A stretch of 64,000 nt of DNA from Aphrophora alni (GCA_963513935.1 OY740769.1:69274984-69338983), one strand, 5' to 3'. Counted from the first letter of the stretch, positions 1-11,492 are shown. The notes: generated by a model from the letters alone, not told the origin. Translations and numbers: made by a program.

Positions 1-714
1 CAAGATTATATTATTATTTGGACAAGAGATAATGTTTTTTTAAATTTTTTTAAATAATGAGTCACTTAACTCGATTCGGACTTTATCAAACATTCTCCTA
101 AAACTTACTAGTTGAAAATAAAATTGAAGACTGTATCATATAGACATATTGTGTGATGACTGTCTCATATAGACATCATTTAGTATATTATTCATTTGTG
201 AATATAAAAGTTAAAAAAATAATAAAATTTAAAAAAAAATCTACCAGACAGGAAAATACTAAAAACAAGAAGAGCTGACTGAATATTTAGACATCCCAAA
301 ATTCAAGAACACTTTACCAGGCCTGGGAAGGTTACCAGTCATTTTAGGACACAAGTCACATTAAATATAACTTTACAATATGATATAACGACACAAGAAA
401 CTGATTTAATTGTCAATGTGATGGTAAGGTGATTTACAGATAAAATAAATAGGATGTCTTCAACAATTTGTTTGGTCTAGAGATCTAGTTTAAGAAATAA
501 GAACAAATAGACAGTAACTTTAAGCTATATACAAAATATAAATAAATGTGTTAAATGCAATTTATCTACAGGATAAAGACAGGAATGTTTTATGTAACAT
601 AACGATAGATTGTAATTTCTAATAAAGACGAATTAAAAATATTTTATACAGGAAATACCAGAACTTATTTTAATAGTTTTATTAAGTGAATTTGATAAAT
701 TGAAGTAATCCTAT
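1..714. other. AT-rich non-coding stretch
   Basis: No convincing ORF, splice-site pair or repeat is visible. The stretch lies 5' of the decayed LINE that starts at about 715. The upstream parts of that LINE (endonuclease, start of the reverse transcriptase) are not recognisable here, so the copy is probably 5'-truncated. Confidence 0.5.
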
Positions 715-1890
715 ACTTACGCAACATATAGAAAACTGTAAAACTGCTGATGGTCTACAGCAGAGAATAGTCTACTGGTGGATGAGCTTTTAAATTTTTT
801 ATTGACGGACAGGTTATAGTTTATAGGTTACTGGTTTTTGCTACAATTTTCTGTGATTTGTTAACTATTTGACTGTGTCGATAATGTAATCCTTTATTAA
901 AAATAAGGTTCGTATAAGAATATATTTTAATATTATACAATGATTTATGTTTTACTTGAGTGATAAAAAAAAATACTTAAATTTAAGCTATGTAATTGGT
1001 GTTTCCTTTTACCTGGTTATCTGTAAATTATTGAGTTCCTCAAGAATTTGTCGTAAGTGTAACGGTTTTTAATATATTTAAATGATTTATATTAATACAG
1101 AGGCTAATATTTATTTGTTTACTATTGTCACAATTATTTTCATAATTGCAATTATAGTGGAAGATTTCAATCACGAAAAAGAAATATTGCTTGAGTAATA
1201 TTGAACAATGGCTCTCTGAAAATGTTTTAGAGATAAATATTAATAAAACCTACAAACACTGTTCATTATATACATATGGAAAAAATCTTAAATCACTGGA
1301 CACAATATGTAAAACTAAGTTGTGAAAAAAAAAATACTGAAAAGAATGTTTTGGTAGTAAAATTGACTGTCACCTAAATTAAAATCACACTTCTAATATC
1401 TAACCTTGATATTACACACGACATAGCTTGATTACGGAAATCAAAGACCATAGTTTATTCAACTTTTTTTCAGTTCAAAAATAATACATGTGGTAATATT
1501 ATGAGCTAATCTAAAATCTGCAAAACTGATTTATACATATTGAATATTACGACAGTTAGTCAAAAATGTAATTCATACGACATATTTTCTCAATTATTAA
1601 AATTATTACCAATCCCATCATTGTATTTGATTGAACTTATATGATTTTTACATATAGGTGATGATTTAATAAAATAACTGTGCGGTATAATTTTAATACA
1701 CAGAATTAAGAGAAATGTTGTTATATCTCCATAGACGGGTATTGATGGGGGTAAAAATACGTTAACAATGTATTTTGTACCATAATTTATTAGAGGATGA
1801 TTTTATAGTGATAGTTAAAATTTTATTTAGAACAAAACTAAAAATAATATTCTTAAAGAAAGACGTAAATTCTTGAGAATTTTTACAGAA
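715..1890 (+). pseudogene. Decayed non-LTR retrotransposon (Jockey/CR1-like LINE), RT and C-terminal half of ORF2
   Basis: Read with frameshifts and stops tolerated, the plus strand gives reverse-transcriptase landmarks in the right order. They are a STAE..LLVDELL block at 754, an FDCVD block at 868-882, a degraded WFxxYLS-type block with the residues FYLSDKK at 941-970, a decayed GVPQG box (gagttcctcaag) at 1033, a FLIYLNDL block at about 1066-1090, an EQWLSENVLEININKT block at 1203-1250 and an LGSKIDCHLN block at about 1350-1380. Past the RT come a SLYLIEL block at about 1616-1636, like the PSLYIYE box of Jockey/CR1 proteins, and an HRIKRN block at 1699-1716, like their HNYNTR box. No ORF longer than 60 codons remains, so the copy is dead and old. 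It is in the same orientation as, and related to, the copy at 10815-11381. The clade is inferred from motifs only. The lack of an endonuclease domain suggests the usual 5' truncation. Confidence 0.72.
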
Positions 1891-2129
1891 AAAAACTTAA
1901 TTAATAATAAATGTTATGTTTTGATGTATTGAAAGTATTCATTTTATATTTTTAATTATACTTATTCTTAAATTTTATAAAATATTTAACTAGTTGCCTA
2001 CTTGTGAAAGGTTTTGTAAGCTTTATAAAACGGTTGTATGGGATATTAATGATAACAATACAAAAAATCTACTTACATTTTTTTATCCCATTATAAAAAT
2101 ATTACTAGAATAATTATAAATGTGAGAAG

Positions 2130-2290
2130 ATCTTATAAACTCAAAAGGTGAAATGTTTGATTCATGGGAGAAAAAGACGACCGTATATTACCTTTGGGAA
2201 ATTAACTCCACTGTTCTGACAGGTGACAAAAAATTTATAGACCGACTAGTTTTTGAGTAAATTACTTTTAATTCTGTAAGAAGTGTTTCT
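2130..2290 (+). repeat. Diverged interspersed repeat, copy 1 (partner at 14185-14340)
   Basis: The 16-mer attacctttgggaaat at 2187-2202 recurs exactly at 14235-14250. The 30 bases before it also align, through a shared TTTxxTTxATGxG..GAAAA pattern. Similarity fades on both sides. No coding or terminal-repeat structure is visible. Copy 1 lies about 240 bp past the end of the LINE coding remnant, so it could be a LINE 3' UTR, but copy 2 is about 2.8 kb past the second LINE, which weakens that reading. Confidence 0.4.
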
Positions 2291-2717
2291 TGTTTCGTGT
2301 ATTTCTCGTATAGAGGAGTGCAACTTGAAACATATGAATTCACAGAGTATTAATCCAAATATTTCTAAGTATGCTCTCATCTTTGTACCTCAGTCACATT
2401 TAATGGAACAATTTAACAGATAGAAAAATATAACTTTTTATATTCCCCTTGAACCATTTTCACTATCTCACGTGTACTTTAGTAGAATGTATTGAGCTGG
2501 TAAACTCAATTTTAAATGTAGTTTTTCGCTAATTTATTACTTTTTATGAACAAAAACCAAAACAAAATACATATACAGTAGCACCAAAAGAATGTTAAAA
2601 CAATTTCCACAATAACCACTTTACTTGTGCAATGCGAATTAAGAGGTTCCAATGACTAGGTCTTTATCCTTATGTGTTAAATGCACACACAATTTACTGA
2701 CATTGAACTATGACTGA

Positions 2718-2765
2718 GATTTACTGATTGAAACGTCGTGTTATATTTAAATTCCACAAATAAAG
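2718..2765 (+). repeat. GAAACGTCGTG motif followed by AATAAAG (possible retroelement 3' end)
   Basis: The sequence reads ctgag, then GAAACGTCGTG (2730-2740), then an AT-rich stretch and AATAAAG (2759-2765). I recall similar GAAAC-G-CGTG segments in hammerhead-bearing ends of Penelope-like elements and in some LINE tails. This is a resemblance from memory. The CTGANGA half of a hammerhead is not intact here. Confidence 0.25.
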
Positions 2766-5453
2766 TGTCTTTTGTAGTAAACAATTTTTGTGTTTTCTCT
2801 CGTTTGTTGTTTGATGTTACCAAAATTTAACTCCTTACAGTTTTTATAGGTATTTATATTTCTATATATTATACGGTATATATTCTACTTGAGTACAGTT
2901 GTTATCAATTTACAGTAAAGGTTGGTTAAAAGTGACTTTATGAATTATTCTGAGTGGAATAATTGACAGTTAAGTTTTAACAGTCAATGATTGTCGGGAT
3001 TATGAATCTAAAAGTTAGATTCCAAGACTCTGAGCGGCCTAGACGTTCACCCTATAGCTTTGATCTTCCATTAAGTTATCCAGTTAGTTATATAATCTTA
3101 AGAAAATAACAAGATGATTATTTAAAAACCGACTTTACAAACATATAATACAAAAAAGAAACAACTTATTTAATTTTTTCAAAGTGGAATGCACACTTTA
3201 TAATCATTAAAAGGTTATAAAATTGGCTTGGCCTTTAAAATTGAATCTCAAATGCCAAGCCTTTTACATCGTTATTTTCCGTACATTCTTAACAAATAAA
3301 TTCAACTTCGGTCTTATTTCGTTTGTTTTGTATAAGAGGTATATTATTAGAGTACATTATTATTTTTTACTAACAATATTCTTTCATATACCCTACAAAA
3401 AATTATTTATTATTATGTGTTTGATTTCTCTGACAATGTAATGTAAAAGATGAAAGGTATAAGTAAATTTATTACGAAATTCAACTGAACTTTATGAAAT
3501 TATATAATGATAATTTATGAAAAGCTAATTATTAATAAAGTGGTAATTGTTTAGGTTAATTACTGAATTAATATTGATTGTTTAGGGATTATAACTGAAT
3601 GAATTGCTGTCATATGCATGGTCGCAACTGAACTGTGAATGTGTAATTACTGAGAGCAATTCAATGAATAGCCCCTATGCTTCCTTTCTTTAGTCATTTG
3701 TTCGTATCACACGTAATTTTGATTTGTTTTCTAACTGTAAAATTTTATTTACAATATTATGATGTGTAAAGATAGACACAATGACTTTATAGAATCCATA
3801 ATAGCTAATAATTATTTCATTATGTCAAACATCAATGTGTTTAACTTTCAAATAACTATTTTCACGTCACAAATACTGGAGCATAAAAAACGAAACAAAA
3901 TGTTTTATGATACAACACCCACCCCTGGATTGACATTAATACTTTCCAAACTCGGTTGTTATCTGGTTTGATATTCAAAATTAACAAATATATCTTTGGC
4001 AGATCTCGAATTAATGTGGTCCACGGCAATTTTAGCACGTGTATTTATTTTTCGTATATAAATAAGACTTGTTAAGCTATTAGTTTTTCATCTTTAAATA
4101 TTCAAAAATAAATACTATAATTGAATTTAATATTTATTTGTTATTATTTGCACGGCCAGAATGGTTTTTTAATATTTATAAAAGTCGTACATTGAAATGA
4201 GAGAATAAAAATTACCGATTTAAAAAAAAAATTTATAACTTCTAAATCATATTGCGATAATCGGGGCACAATAACAAAAATACAAATAAATACAAGATAA
4301 CGATTAGAGCTTATCAATGTTGTCTTAACTGATCTTGATGCTTCAACCTTTATTTTTTCATAAACGTCGAATCAATTGGAATGAAAGCTCATGTCATTAC
4401 TGAAAAAAAAATCTTGTCAAATAACCAATAGGGGATACTATAGTCTATTTGATTTAATTTAAGATTTATCAACATCATTTAGAAAAAAAAGAAGAGATTT
4501 ATATGTATTTGTAAAAATTGTATATTTATGAATATTTAAATAAAAACACAATAGTGTTTTTACATGTACCTGTAAAAAGAACTACTGAGGCATAGATAAT
4601 AGATAATTCATAGTATATTTATATAATTATATAATGTACCAGACTAGGCTTTTCCTTTATTACTTGGTTACATATTTCATATAGATAGAACAAAACATAA
4701 ATGTACAAAGTGATAAACGAAGATGCACGTGCCAACACTTTATTTGCTCCATCAGAACCCTATGTTTGTGGGAAACTTTTATACAAAAATTATTAAATTC
4801 TATTACTCTATTATAGTTTAAAATTATTAAACTTTTACATTATAATTATTATTTTAAAACTTAGCTGCTATATTTAAATTAAGCATAATTAAGACATTGT
4901 AGATGATTATACTATCTATGTATTGAAATACAAAGTGTCCACTCTTTTCTTTATTTCTTGATAGACACATTTGACAGGATTAGATGATAATATTATAAAT
5001 TAATTGTGTAGTTAGTTTGTGTAGTTTGACGACTTCGACCATACTATTTATTCGATCGCTGAATGGGACAAATTAGGCTTTAATGTGTTTTTGCTGGAAG
5101 TAGATTTCACATATAGGCTAATTCAGTTGTTTGGATAAAAATACAATCTTTCTATAGTGTAAACTAGCTTTCGTTTCAAATGCGTCTACATTCCAAATAC
5201 TAAAGAAATCATTTTAAATTTTACTTCTTTATTTGGTGATATGCGTATTATATAATATCTGTTATATAAGTTACGCTTTTATTTTATTTAAATAATGCAA
5301 GTATAGTAACCATTGTATCCATATTTATTGCTACAATTCAATATTAAATATCCCAGTATCTTTTCCAACACTATAAATATTACAAACTTATAACTGAAAT
5401 TTCCAGACAAAAAAACCATATAATTAATGTATATTATTTATCGACATCGCCCC

Positions 5454-5476
5454 AAAAAAAAAAAAAAAAAAAAAAA
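5454..5476 (+). repeat. Poly-A tract of 23 bases
   Basis: An uninterrupted run of A follows a cgcccc step. It could be a retroposon tail or simple slippage. No retroposon body was recognised upstream. Confidence 0.9.
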
Positions 5477-6163
5477 CAGTTTAATTTGCAGAGCTAACAA
5501 AATTTTAAAACACCAAGTGAAAAATTTAAATATAATATTTATGGCAAAAATATTCCTTTACTTTTTTAATGTGTATGGTTTAGATCACATTTCTAGGGGC
5601 AAGTAAAAATAGATCAGTCTAAGAGTAAATAAAAATAATAATGTAGACTACCTTTGTTTTGATTAAAAAAGTTAAAAAAATAATTTACTGATATACGCTG
5701 TTTGACACATTGGATTATTCAATGAAATTGTACATTCCAAAAATTGTTTTATTTAACTAGCTTAGATTTTCAGGTAAACCATCTTCTATAACTACTTTAA
5801 AATTGGTAACAACTTAAGGAAAATAGCAAAAAATAGTGGTAAACTATTGACAGGTAAACACAAATATTAGTTTATCCGAAATGGAAGTTATTACAATCAT
5901 ATTGATAACATTAATATATTTATGTAACTTTATACCTATACAGAATTGTTGTCAAATTATTTCCGTGGGTGTTGTTTATGGTTTATAGATAGTATCAAGT
6001 ATTGACATTTTTCCATTTTTCCACAAGGGGAACTCAGTAGACATATTACCCCAGAAATTAGGTAATAAATAAACACGATGCTGTAAGTTCTATAAGATTA
6101 ATAGCTAGAAGGAAATAACTTTTGTTTTTCTTTCTTTCAACACTCACTCACACACAACCCCCC

Positions 6164-6170
<7 letters not shown>
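5477..6170. other. AT-rich non-coding stretch
   Basis: Nothing recognisable is seen. A CA- and C-rich run near 6141-6170 leads into the (AT)n tract. Confidence 0.45.
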
Positions 6171-6194
<24 letters not shown>

Positions 6195-6228
6195 TGAACA
6201 TATCGAACATATATATAGACGTTCAGGG

Positions 6229-6276
<48 letters not shown>

Positions 6277-6280
6277 CCCT
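6171..6280. repeat. (AT)n microsatellites with a perfect AGGGGTCT/AGACCCCT hairpin
   Basis: Two (AT)n tracts lie at 6171-6194 and 6232-6272. The second is bounded by AGGGGTCT (6225-6232) and its exact reverse complement AGACCCCT (6273-6280), so 6225-6280 can fold into one long hairpin. It lies five bases from the left end of the fold-back element. The word CAGGGGT at 6224-6230 is the same as the start of that element's terminal repeat. Confidence 0.85.
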
Positions 6281-6285
6281 ATACA

Positions 6286-7642
6286 CAGGGGTGGTGAAAA
6301 GTCCCGGAACGGGTTAATATTTTTCAACCGTTACAGATGGAACTATATAACTTGGTAAACTATTACTGGGCATAAAACACTATTTTACCACATTTTCAAT
6401 GAGCCGCTACGACTTTGGGGGGACGGCCCACAAGGAGTCAGAAGAAAATCTTAAATGAGAGCGTGAGTTGAGTTGTACATCAAATTAAAGGTCTAATTTA
6501 GTAGAATACAATGCCGCAAATCCGACTTCAAAAGGTTCACCCTAAACAAAATGGCGGCGTTTTAAAGTTTATGAAAGTTACTATGGCGTTGAGTGTTAAA
6601 GATAGCTGGAACATGTTTACTCGGTACAGGTTTCAAAACAAAAGCCCAGAAATCAGTGTTGGAGCTATAAAGCTATTTTTTAGAGTTATACTAGACCCTT
6701 AACCTCTAATGGGTGACGGCCCACAAGGAGTCGGAAGAAAATCTTTAACGAGAACATACGTTTAGTTGTACATCAAATTAATGGTCTTTAATAGCAGAGT
6801 ACAATGCCACAAATCCTACTTTAATCGGACAACCGAGCCGGAAATGGCAGTCATTTGAAATTTTGAGGTGCTGAAAAGTCTTGAATCGGTTTGGTAATTT
6901 ATTACCTAGAAGAGTATTTTTTTGCAAATTCCACAGGTTGATATTCCTACTTTAACATTGTAATGTTTAAACGAAAGATCTCAGGGCTAGAAAGAAAATT
7001 TTAATGTGTTACATTAGATTACACACAACTACTTATCAACTTATAAAAATTTCAAATTCATGCCATCTTTGAATGGCTGCCATTTTCGGCTTGGTTGTCC
7101 GTTTGAAGTCGGATTTGTGGCATTGTACTCTGCTATTAAAGACCTTTAATTTGATGCACAACTCAACCTATGCTCCCGTTAAAGATTTTCTTCCGACTCC
7201 ATGTGGGCCGTCCCCCATTAGAGGTTAAGGGTCAAGTAGAACTCTAAAAAATAGCTTTATAGCTCCAACACTGATTTCTGGACTTTTGTTTTGAAACCTG
7301 TACCGAGTAAACATGCTCCAGCTATCTTTAACACTCAACGCCATAGTAACTTTCATAAACTTTAAAACGCCGCCATTTTGTTTAGGGTGAACCTTTTAAA
7401 GTCGGATTTGCGGCATTGTATTCTACTAAATTAGACCTTTAATTTGATGTACAACTAAACCCACGCTCTCTTTTAAGATTTTCTTCTGACTCCTTGTGGG
7501 CCGTCCCCCAGAAGTGGTAGCGGCTCAATGAAATTGTGGTAAAATAGTGTTTTATGCCCAGTAACAGTTTACCATGTTATATAGTTCCATCTGTAACGGT
7601 TAAAAAAATATTAACCCGTTCCGGGACTTTCCACCACCCCTG
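6286..7642. mobile_element. Fold-back / long-TIR MITE built of repeated modules, 1.36 kb
   Basis: The left end, CAGGGGTGGTGAAAAGTCCC, is matched in inverse at the right end (7642 reading down) with one mismatch in the first 20 bases. Inverted similarity continues through most of both arms, from about 6286-6870 to about 7050-7642. Each arm also carries a direct duplication with a 293-bp period: GACGGCCCAC starts at 6422 and 6715, and the inverse TGTGGG step occurs at 7202 and 7495. Both module types contain ACAATGCC(G/A)CAAATCC followed by AAAATGGC(G/A)GC-like words. No transposase is encoded, and the 63-codon ORF at 6511-6702 is part of one module. The element sits between (AT)-rich flanks, so a TA or longer target duplication cannot be read with certainty. 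The CAGGGG start is compatible with a Tc1/mariner-like or hAT-like terminus, but the superfamily is not settled. Confidence 0.85.
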
Positions 7643-9252
7643 TATATATATGAGTTGTGGTGAGATGAGTGAGATGAGTGTTATCTGCAAGATGTCTGTT
7701 GAACTTGACATGTAAAACATGGAATGTAAAATAACTGACCCTCGAATTATTTTTTAAGCAAATACCAAGATTTGGGAATTTGTGAATTTGCGTTTTCATA
7801 GTGAAATACATTAAGCTAAATACGTATGTATTAACCATCTAATTCTCAAATCATAACAGCAATGTGTACGGAATTAAAGATTAAACTTAAGGGAAAATTT
7901 AAAATTTGCTCATTAGACATAAATAAAGGTATATGTTTATTCTACAAAATTACACAAAAAATAAATGTTATATAGTGTATAAACAAATTTGGTATATTTT
8001 AGAAAAGAAATAAGTTGACAAAGTTCTAACGTCATTAAAACATTAAAAAAAATTAAGTTTTATGAAAATAAAGTAAATAAGTTGTAAAGTAGGTAAAGGT
8101 TTATAATAAAATAAAGTAAAAAAATTAAATATTAATAAAGTGGAAGGATAAAACTTTTCACATCTTTATCTTATATGAAAAGGGGAATGAAAGTTTAAAG
8201 TATATCACTATTAGATTGATATCACTAATAAGTAAAATTGTAAAATAAATCCAGTATATTTAATAAGTTTCGGAAAGTTTATTTATAATTAATAATCAGA
8301 AAACGGTGGAAACTTTAAGTCCCATATCATAAACAAAAGACCAGCAAACAACATGAAACGGCGGCTAATTTCTTCATATGGAAAGATATAAAGAGTGTAA
8401 AAACCAAGAGACTTAATCGCAAAATAATTAAATGAAAAACACGGTCGTGTCGCGAACGCTATCAAGAAGTCGCAACTCTACAGTTCGAGTTTGTGGTGAA
8501 AGAAAGAAACACGCACATTACGAAAATCAAACTCGCGTGGTATTCTGAGACATCTACTTATGCAACTTTATAAAGAAAATTAAAAGAATAATAGATGAAA
8601 TTAGATTAGCTAAGGTCTAGAGTCAAACAAATTTAAGCACTTCGAAAGTGGTGGGGAGACAGCCTGGCAAATGTTCAGAAATTAAATTTTCAAAGAAAAT
8701 AATAGATGTTAATTAAAATATAGTAAATAAAATGAATTTATTTAAGCAAAATTAATATTAAATTAATACAAAAAATTAGACGAAAATAATTCCCGGAAAA
8801 GGTTAAAGAAATTTGGACTTAGTATAGAAAGCCAGGGGGGCTACACCCGGTTCAGTATAAAAAAAGTAGATACAATCATTATACTAAACGACTAAAGGTT
8901 CTTACTTTCGCACTTAATTACAGATTTTGTTATATTCAAAAAATTGTTACGATTGTTATGTAACTTTTCTTGGATATTAATCTTAGTTAGAGTAAAATCT
9001 ACGCTCTTGCAATGTCGCTTACTATTCGCTATGGTATATAATAAGTTAACTCTATGATATATAATATTGATTAGATACTCTACAGTTAATTTTGGGAGAA
9101 GCGAACTAATTAATATTTCTACGTCATATCAAAAGTAAACTAAAAAAGTATTATATTCATCATTCAAATGTATAGATTATTGAAATCATCAAGTATCGCT
9201 ACACCCTAGAAATCAATCTGACAAATGATGTAGCAAATTAGTTTCATTTTGA
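7643..9252. other. Non-coding, with an adenine-biased block at about 7860-8870
   Basis: From about 7860 to 8870 the plus strand has clearly more A than T. The block contains G+C-richer spots (8436-8560; 8646-8672; a GCCAGGGGGGCTACACC segment near 8832). This resembles the base skew of internal LTR-retroelement sequence, but no gag, pol, primer-binding site or LTR pair was recognised. Confidence 0.35.
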
Positions 9253-9438
9253 GATTTCCGGCCACCAATAGGCGAGTCATGGTACCATGAAGAGATAACT
9301 GCGAGAGAAAGTGCACAAACGAACCTATGGTTTCAGAAGAACATCTGTATTCACCATCCTCAATCCATCAGAAAGACAGCTTCCTGTGCAAGCTTACGTT
9401 ATTTCCTAAATTATATTTTCCTGAGTTACATCATTTAA
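9253..9438 (+). other. G+C-richer island with a 61-codon open frame; possible exon
   Basis: A frame with no ATG at its 5' end stays open from just after a TGA to the TAA at 9436-9438. Its G+C is visibly above the flanks. A pyrimidine-rich stretch ending in AG (gtttcattttgag, 9241-9253) could be a splice acceptor, but no good donor follows. The predicted residues (FRPPIGESWYHEE.. near the start, CIHHPQS in the middle) match no family I recognise. It could equally be a transposon relic or a conserved non-coding patch. Confidence 0.2.
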
Positions 9439-10814
9439 ATTTATTATATTTACTGCTTTAGAGATGCTTTGATATCTTGGAATTAGATTTTTCATAAAAA
9501 AAAAAAAAAATTAAAAAAAAATTAAATTAAATATTACATAAAGAAAAGTTAAATTCAAAATAATAATATTATAATAATTAAAGAAATACCTAAAGGCCAT
9601 ATTAAGAAAATAAGATAAATTGTTTATAAACGATGGTTATTTAAAATTAGTAATTGTTCGGCCTAAATAATAATTTTTCATTCAAAGTAAATTTAAGTTG
9701 ATATGATTTCGTATTTGGGGAAGATCCCAAAGATAATTGTTGTTTTTATTTTTTCAAAGTTTCTAATTATTAATGTTTGAATAAATTCTTGGTTTTTGTT
9801 TCAGTACAGAATTTTTTGAGTCATAACTTACCTGTTGTATGAATATCCAATCACAATATTTCCTATATTAAGTATTATCACAGTGATTAATTATAGAACT
9901 ATTGAGAGTACATGTAAATTAGGTTATAAGGTCAATTCCAGTGTACTCACAGCACAGAGGTATATTAAAAGTAATATTGAAGTTATTATTTCTGAGCTTA
10001 GCGAATTTAATTTTAATTTAAAATTTGGTAACTGGAAGTTAATTGTTTGGATAGTTTTATTCAGGATATTTACAACTAAATATTCGGCAACAGTTGCATC
10101 ATCTAGGTCAAACTAAAAGAGATATCCTAATACATCCAGTAACTTTACAACAAAATAAATATAATAATAAGTGGGCAGTTTGCAAGCAGTTTGAGAAACT
10201 TTAATTGTAGTAAAGTTAGCTTACCAAAGTGGGGCGGCTATTTTTATCTAGTGTAGAATCGACGCCAAAAGTGGGAAACACCATGTTTACTGTAAATTTG
10301 AAACTCCACTTAACATGTTCACTTTAATCGTTGTTTATTTTGTTTTTTACACATTCTAAAACTTTATTTGATAAACTTATTCAGATAGTTAGTTATGTTC
10401 GTAAAGAGGTTGTGAACATTCATGTACTTTTGGCTAAGTTAAATATTTTAAAATAGTATCAAGTTTATTATCATTCATTGTGGGAAGGAGCAGTGTAGTG
10501 TGATTTTTTTAGTTCAGTTGATTAATATATAATATTATAACTTATGAAGAAGTGTTTTAAATAAAGTACTGAAATATCCAAAACAAATCAAAATCACAGT
10601 TTAAAATTAATTTGAATGATTTTATAATAAAAAGTACCTGACAAATATATTTGTAAATAATATAAACTCGGTAGAATGGGACGTATTTCCCACATCAATT
10701 TTAAAACTATCCATTATTGAAATTCTTTATAAATATTTGAAAAGGGAAAGATAAAATAATAAATTATTACATATCAATTTATTATTGATAAAACAAAAAT
10801 AATATAGAACATTT
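9439..10814. other. AT-rich non-coding stretch
   Basis: An ORF at 9835-10116 (93 codons from a non-ATG start) has background composition and no recognisable motif. A consensus splice donor AG|GTAAGT occurs on the minus strand at 9832/9831, without a recognisable exon. Confidence 0.4.
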
Positions 10815-11381
10815 GTATAATATTATGGTCCTGTTTCATTGTTATCCAATATATTAAAACATTCTCGTAAAACAAGGAATTATAAATAATTAACTTTTCT
10901 AAATAAAAGACATTCCTGTAAACTTAACCAATTTGATTTGAGTAAACACTACAGCATTAATTTAGCACTAGTACATCTTTTTAATAAAGAATCTGAATCC
11001 GGAAAATTGACTACAATTTCCTGTGAATTGTTAAATATTTGACTGGGTTCATAGTGAAATCCATTTTTTTTTTAAATGGTTCTTATTGAAGTAAATTGTA
11101 CAATTCTAGATTGGTTTAAGTATTACTTAAGTGAAAGGAAACAAATGACTGAATTAAAAAATATATATCGGGTATTTACGTCGATTTGGTTACCTGAAAA
11201 TTATATAGTTCCTTAGAAATTCGTAGTGATTTTACCAATATTTTTAATGATTTATAATTTAATACGTATCGGTTTGCTACTGATACAGCTATTTTCATAA
11301 AAGCAATGTTTGCGGAACAATTAAATCTAGAAAATTTAACAGATAGAATCAAGAAAAGATCCATATTTGATTACCATATAT
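10815..11381 (+). pseudogene. Decayed LINE reverse transcriptase, copy 2
   Basis: The plus strand shows a YYGPVSLLSNILK block (10818 onward, like the YRPVSLLS box), an LTFLN block and an NQFDLSKHYS block (10926-10955, like NQFGFRKxxS). These are followed by LALVHLFNKESESGK, a decayed FD.V block near 11029, a well-kept WFKYYLSERKQMT block (11112-11150), a broken VP box near 11209, an FxxFND-like step, and FATDTAIF at 11273-11296. The last is the catalytic FADD box with its first aspartate replaced by threonine. From there the frame stays open to a TAA at about 11379-11381. Order and spacing fit the RT domain of Jockey/CR1-type LINEs. It shares clear nucleotide similarity with 835-1130. The 63-codon minus-strand frame in this interval is a shadow. 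Confidence 0.75.
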
Positions 11382-11450
11382 AATTTTAAATCATATGAAT
11401 AATATTATTAAATATATATAAATATATTCTACTTAGGATTATTTTTATGG

Positions 11451-11455
<5 letters not shown>

Positions 11456-11492
<37 letters not shown>

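Larger units (their letters stand above)
1891..5453. other. AT-rich non-coding stretch
   Basis: Short ORFs at 3223-3441 and 3759-3971 have the base composition of the background and encode nothing recognisable. The stretch contains one copy of a diverged repeat (2130-2290) and a short GAAACGTCGTG motif near 2730, both listed separately. No gene is supported. Confidence 0.45.

Noticed and set aside
6511..6702. 63-codon frame
   Set aside because: It lies wholly inside one module of the fold-back element, and the related modules show no conserved frame.
9835..10116. 93-codon plus-strand frame
   Set aside because: Non-ATG start, background composition, no motif or splice context.
11176..11364. 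Minus-strand 62-codon frame
   Set aside because: Shadow of the plus-strand LINE remnant carrying FATDTAIF.
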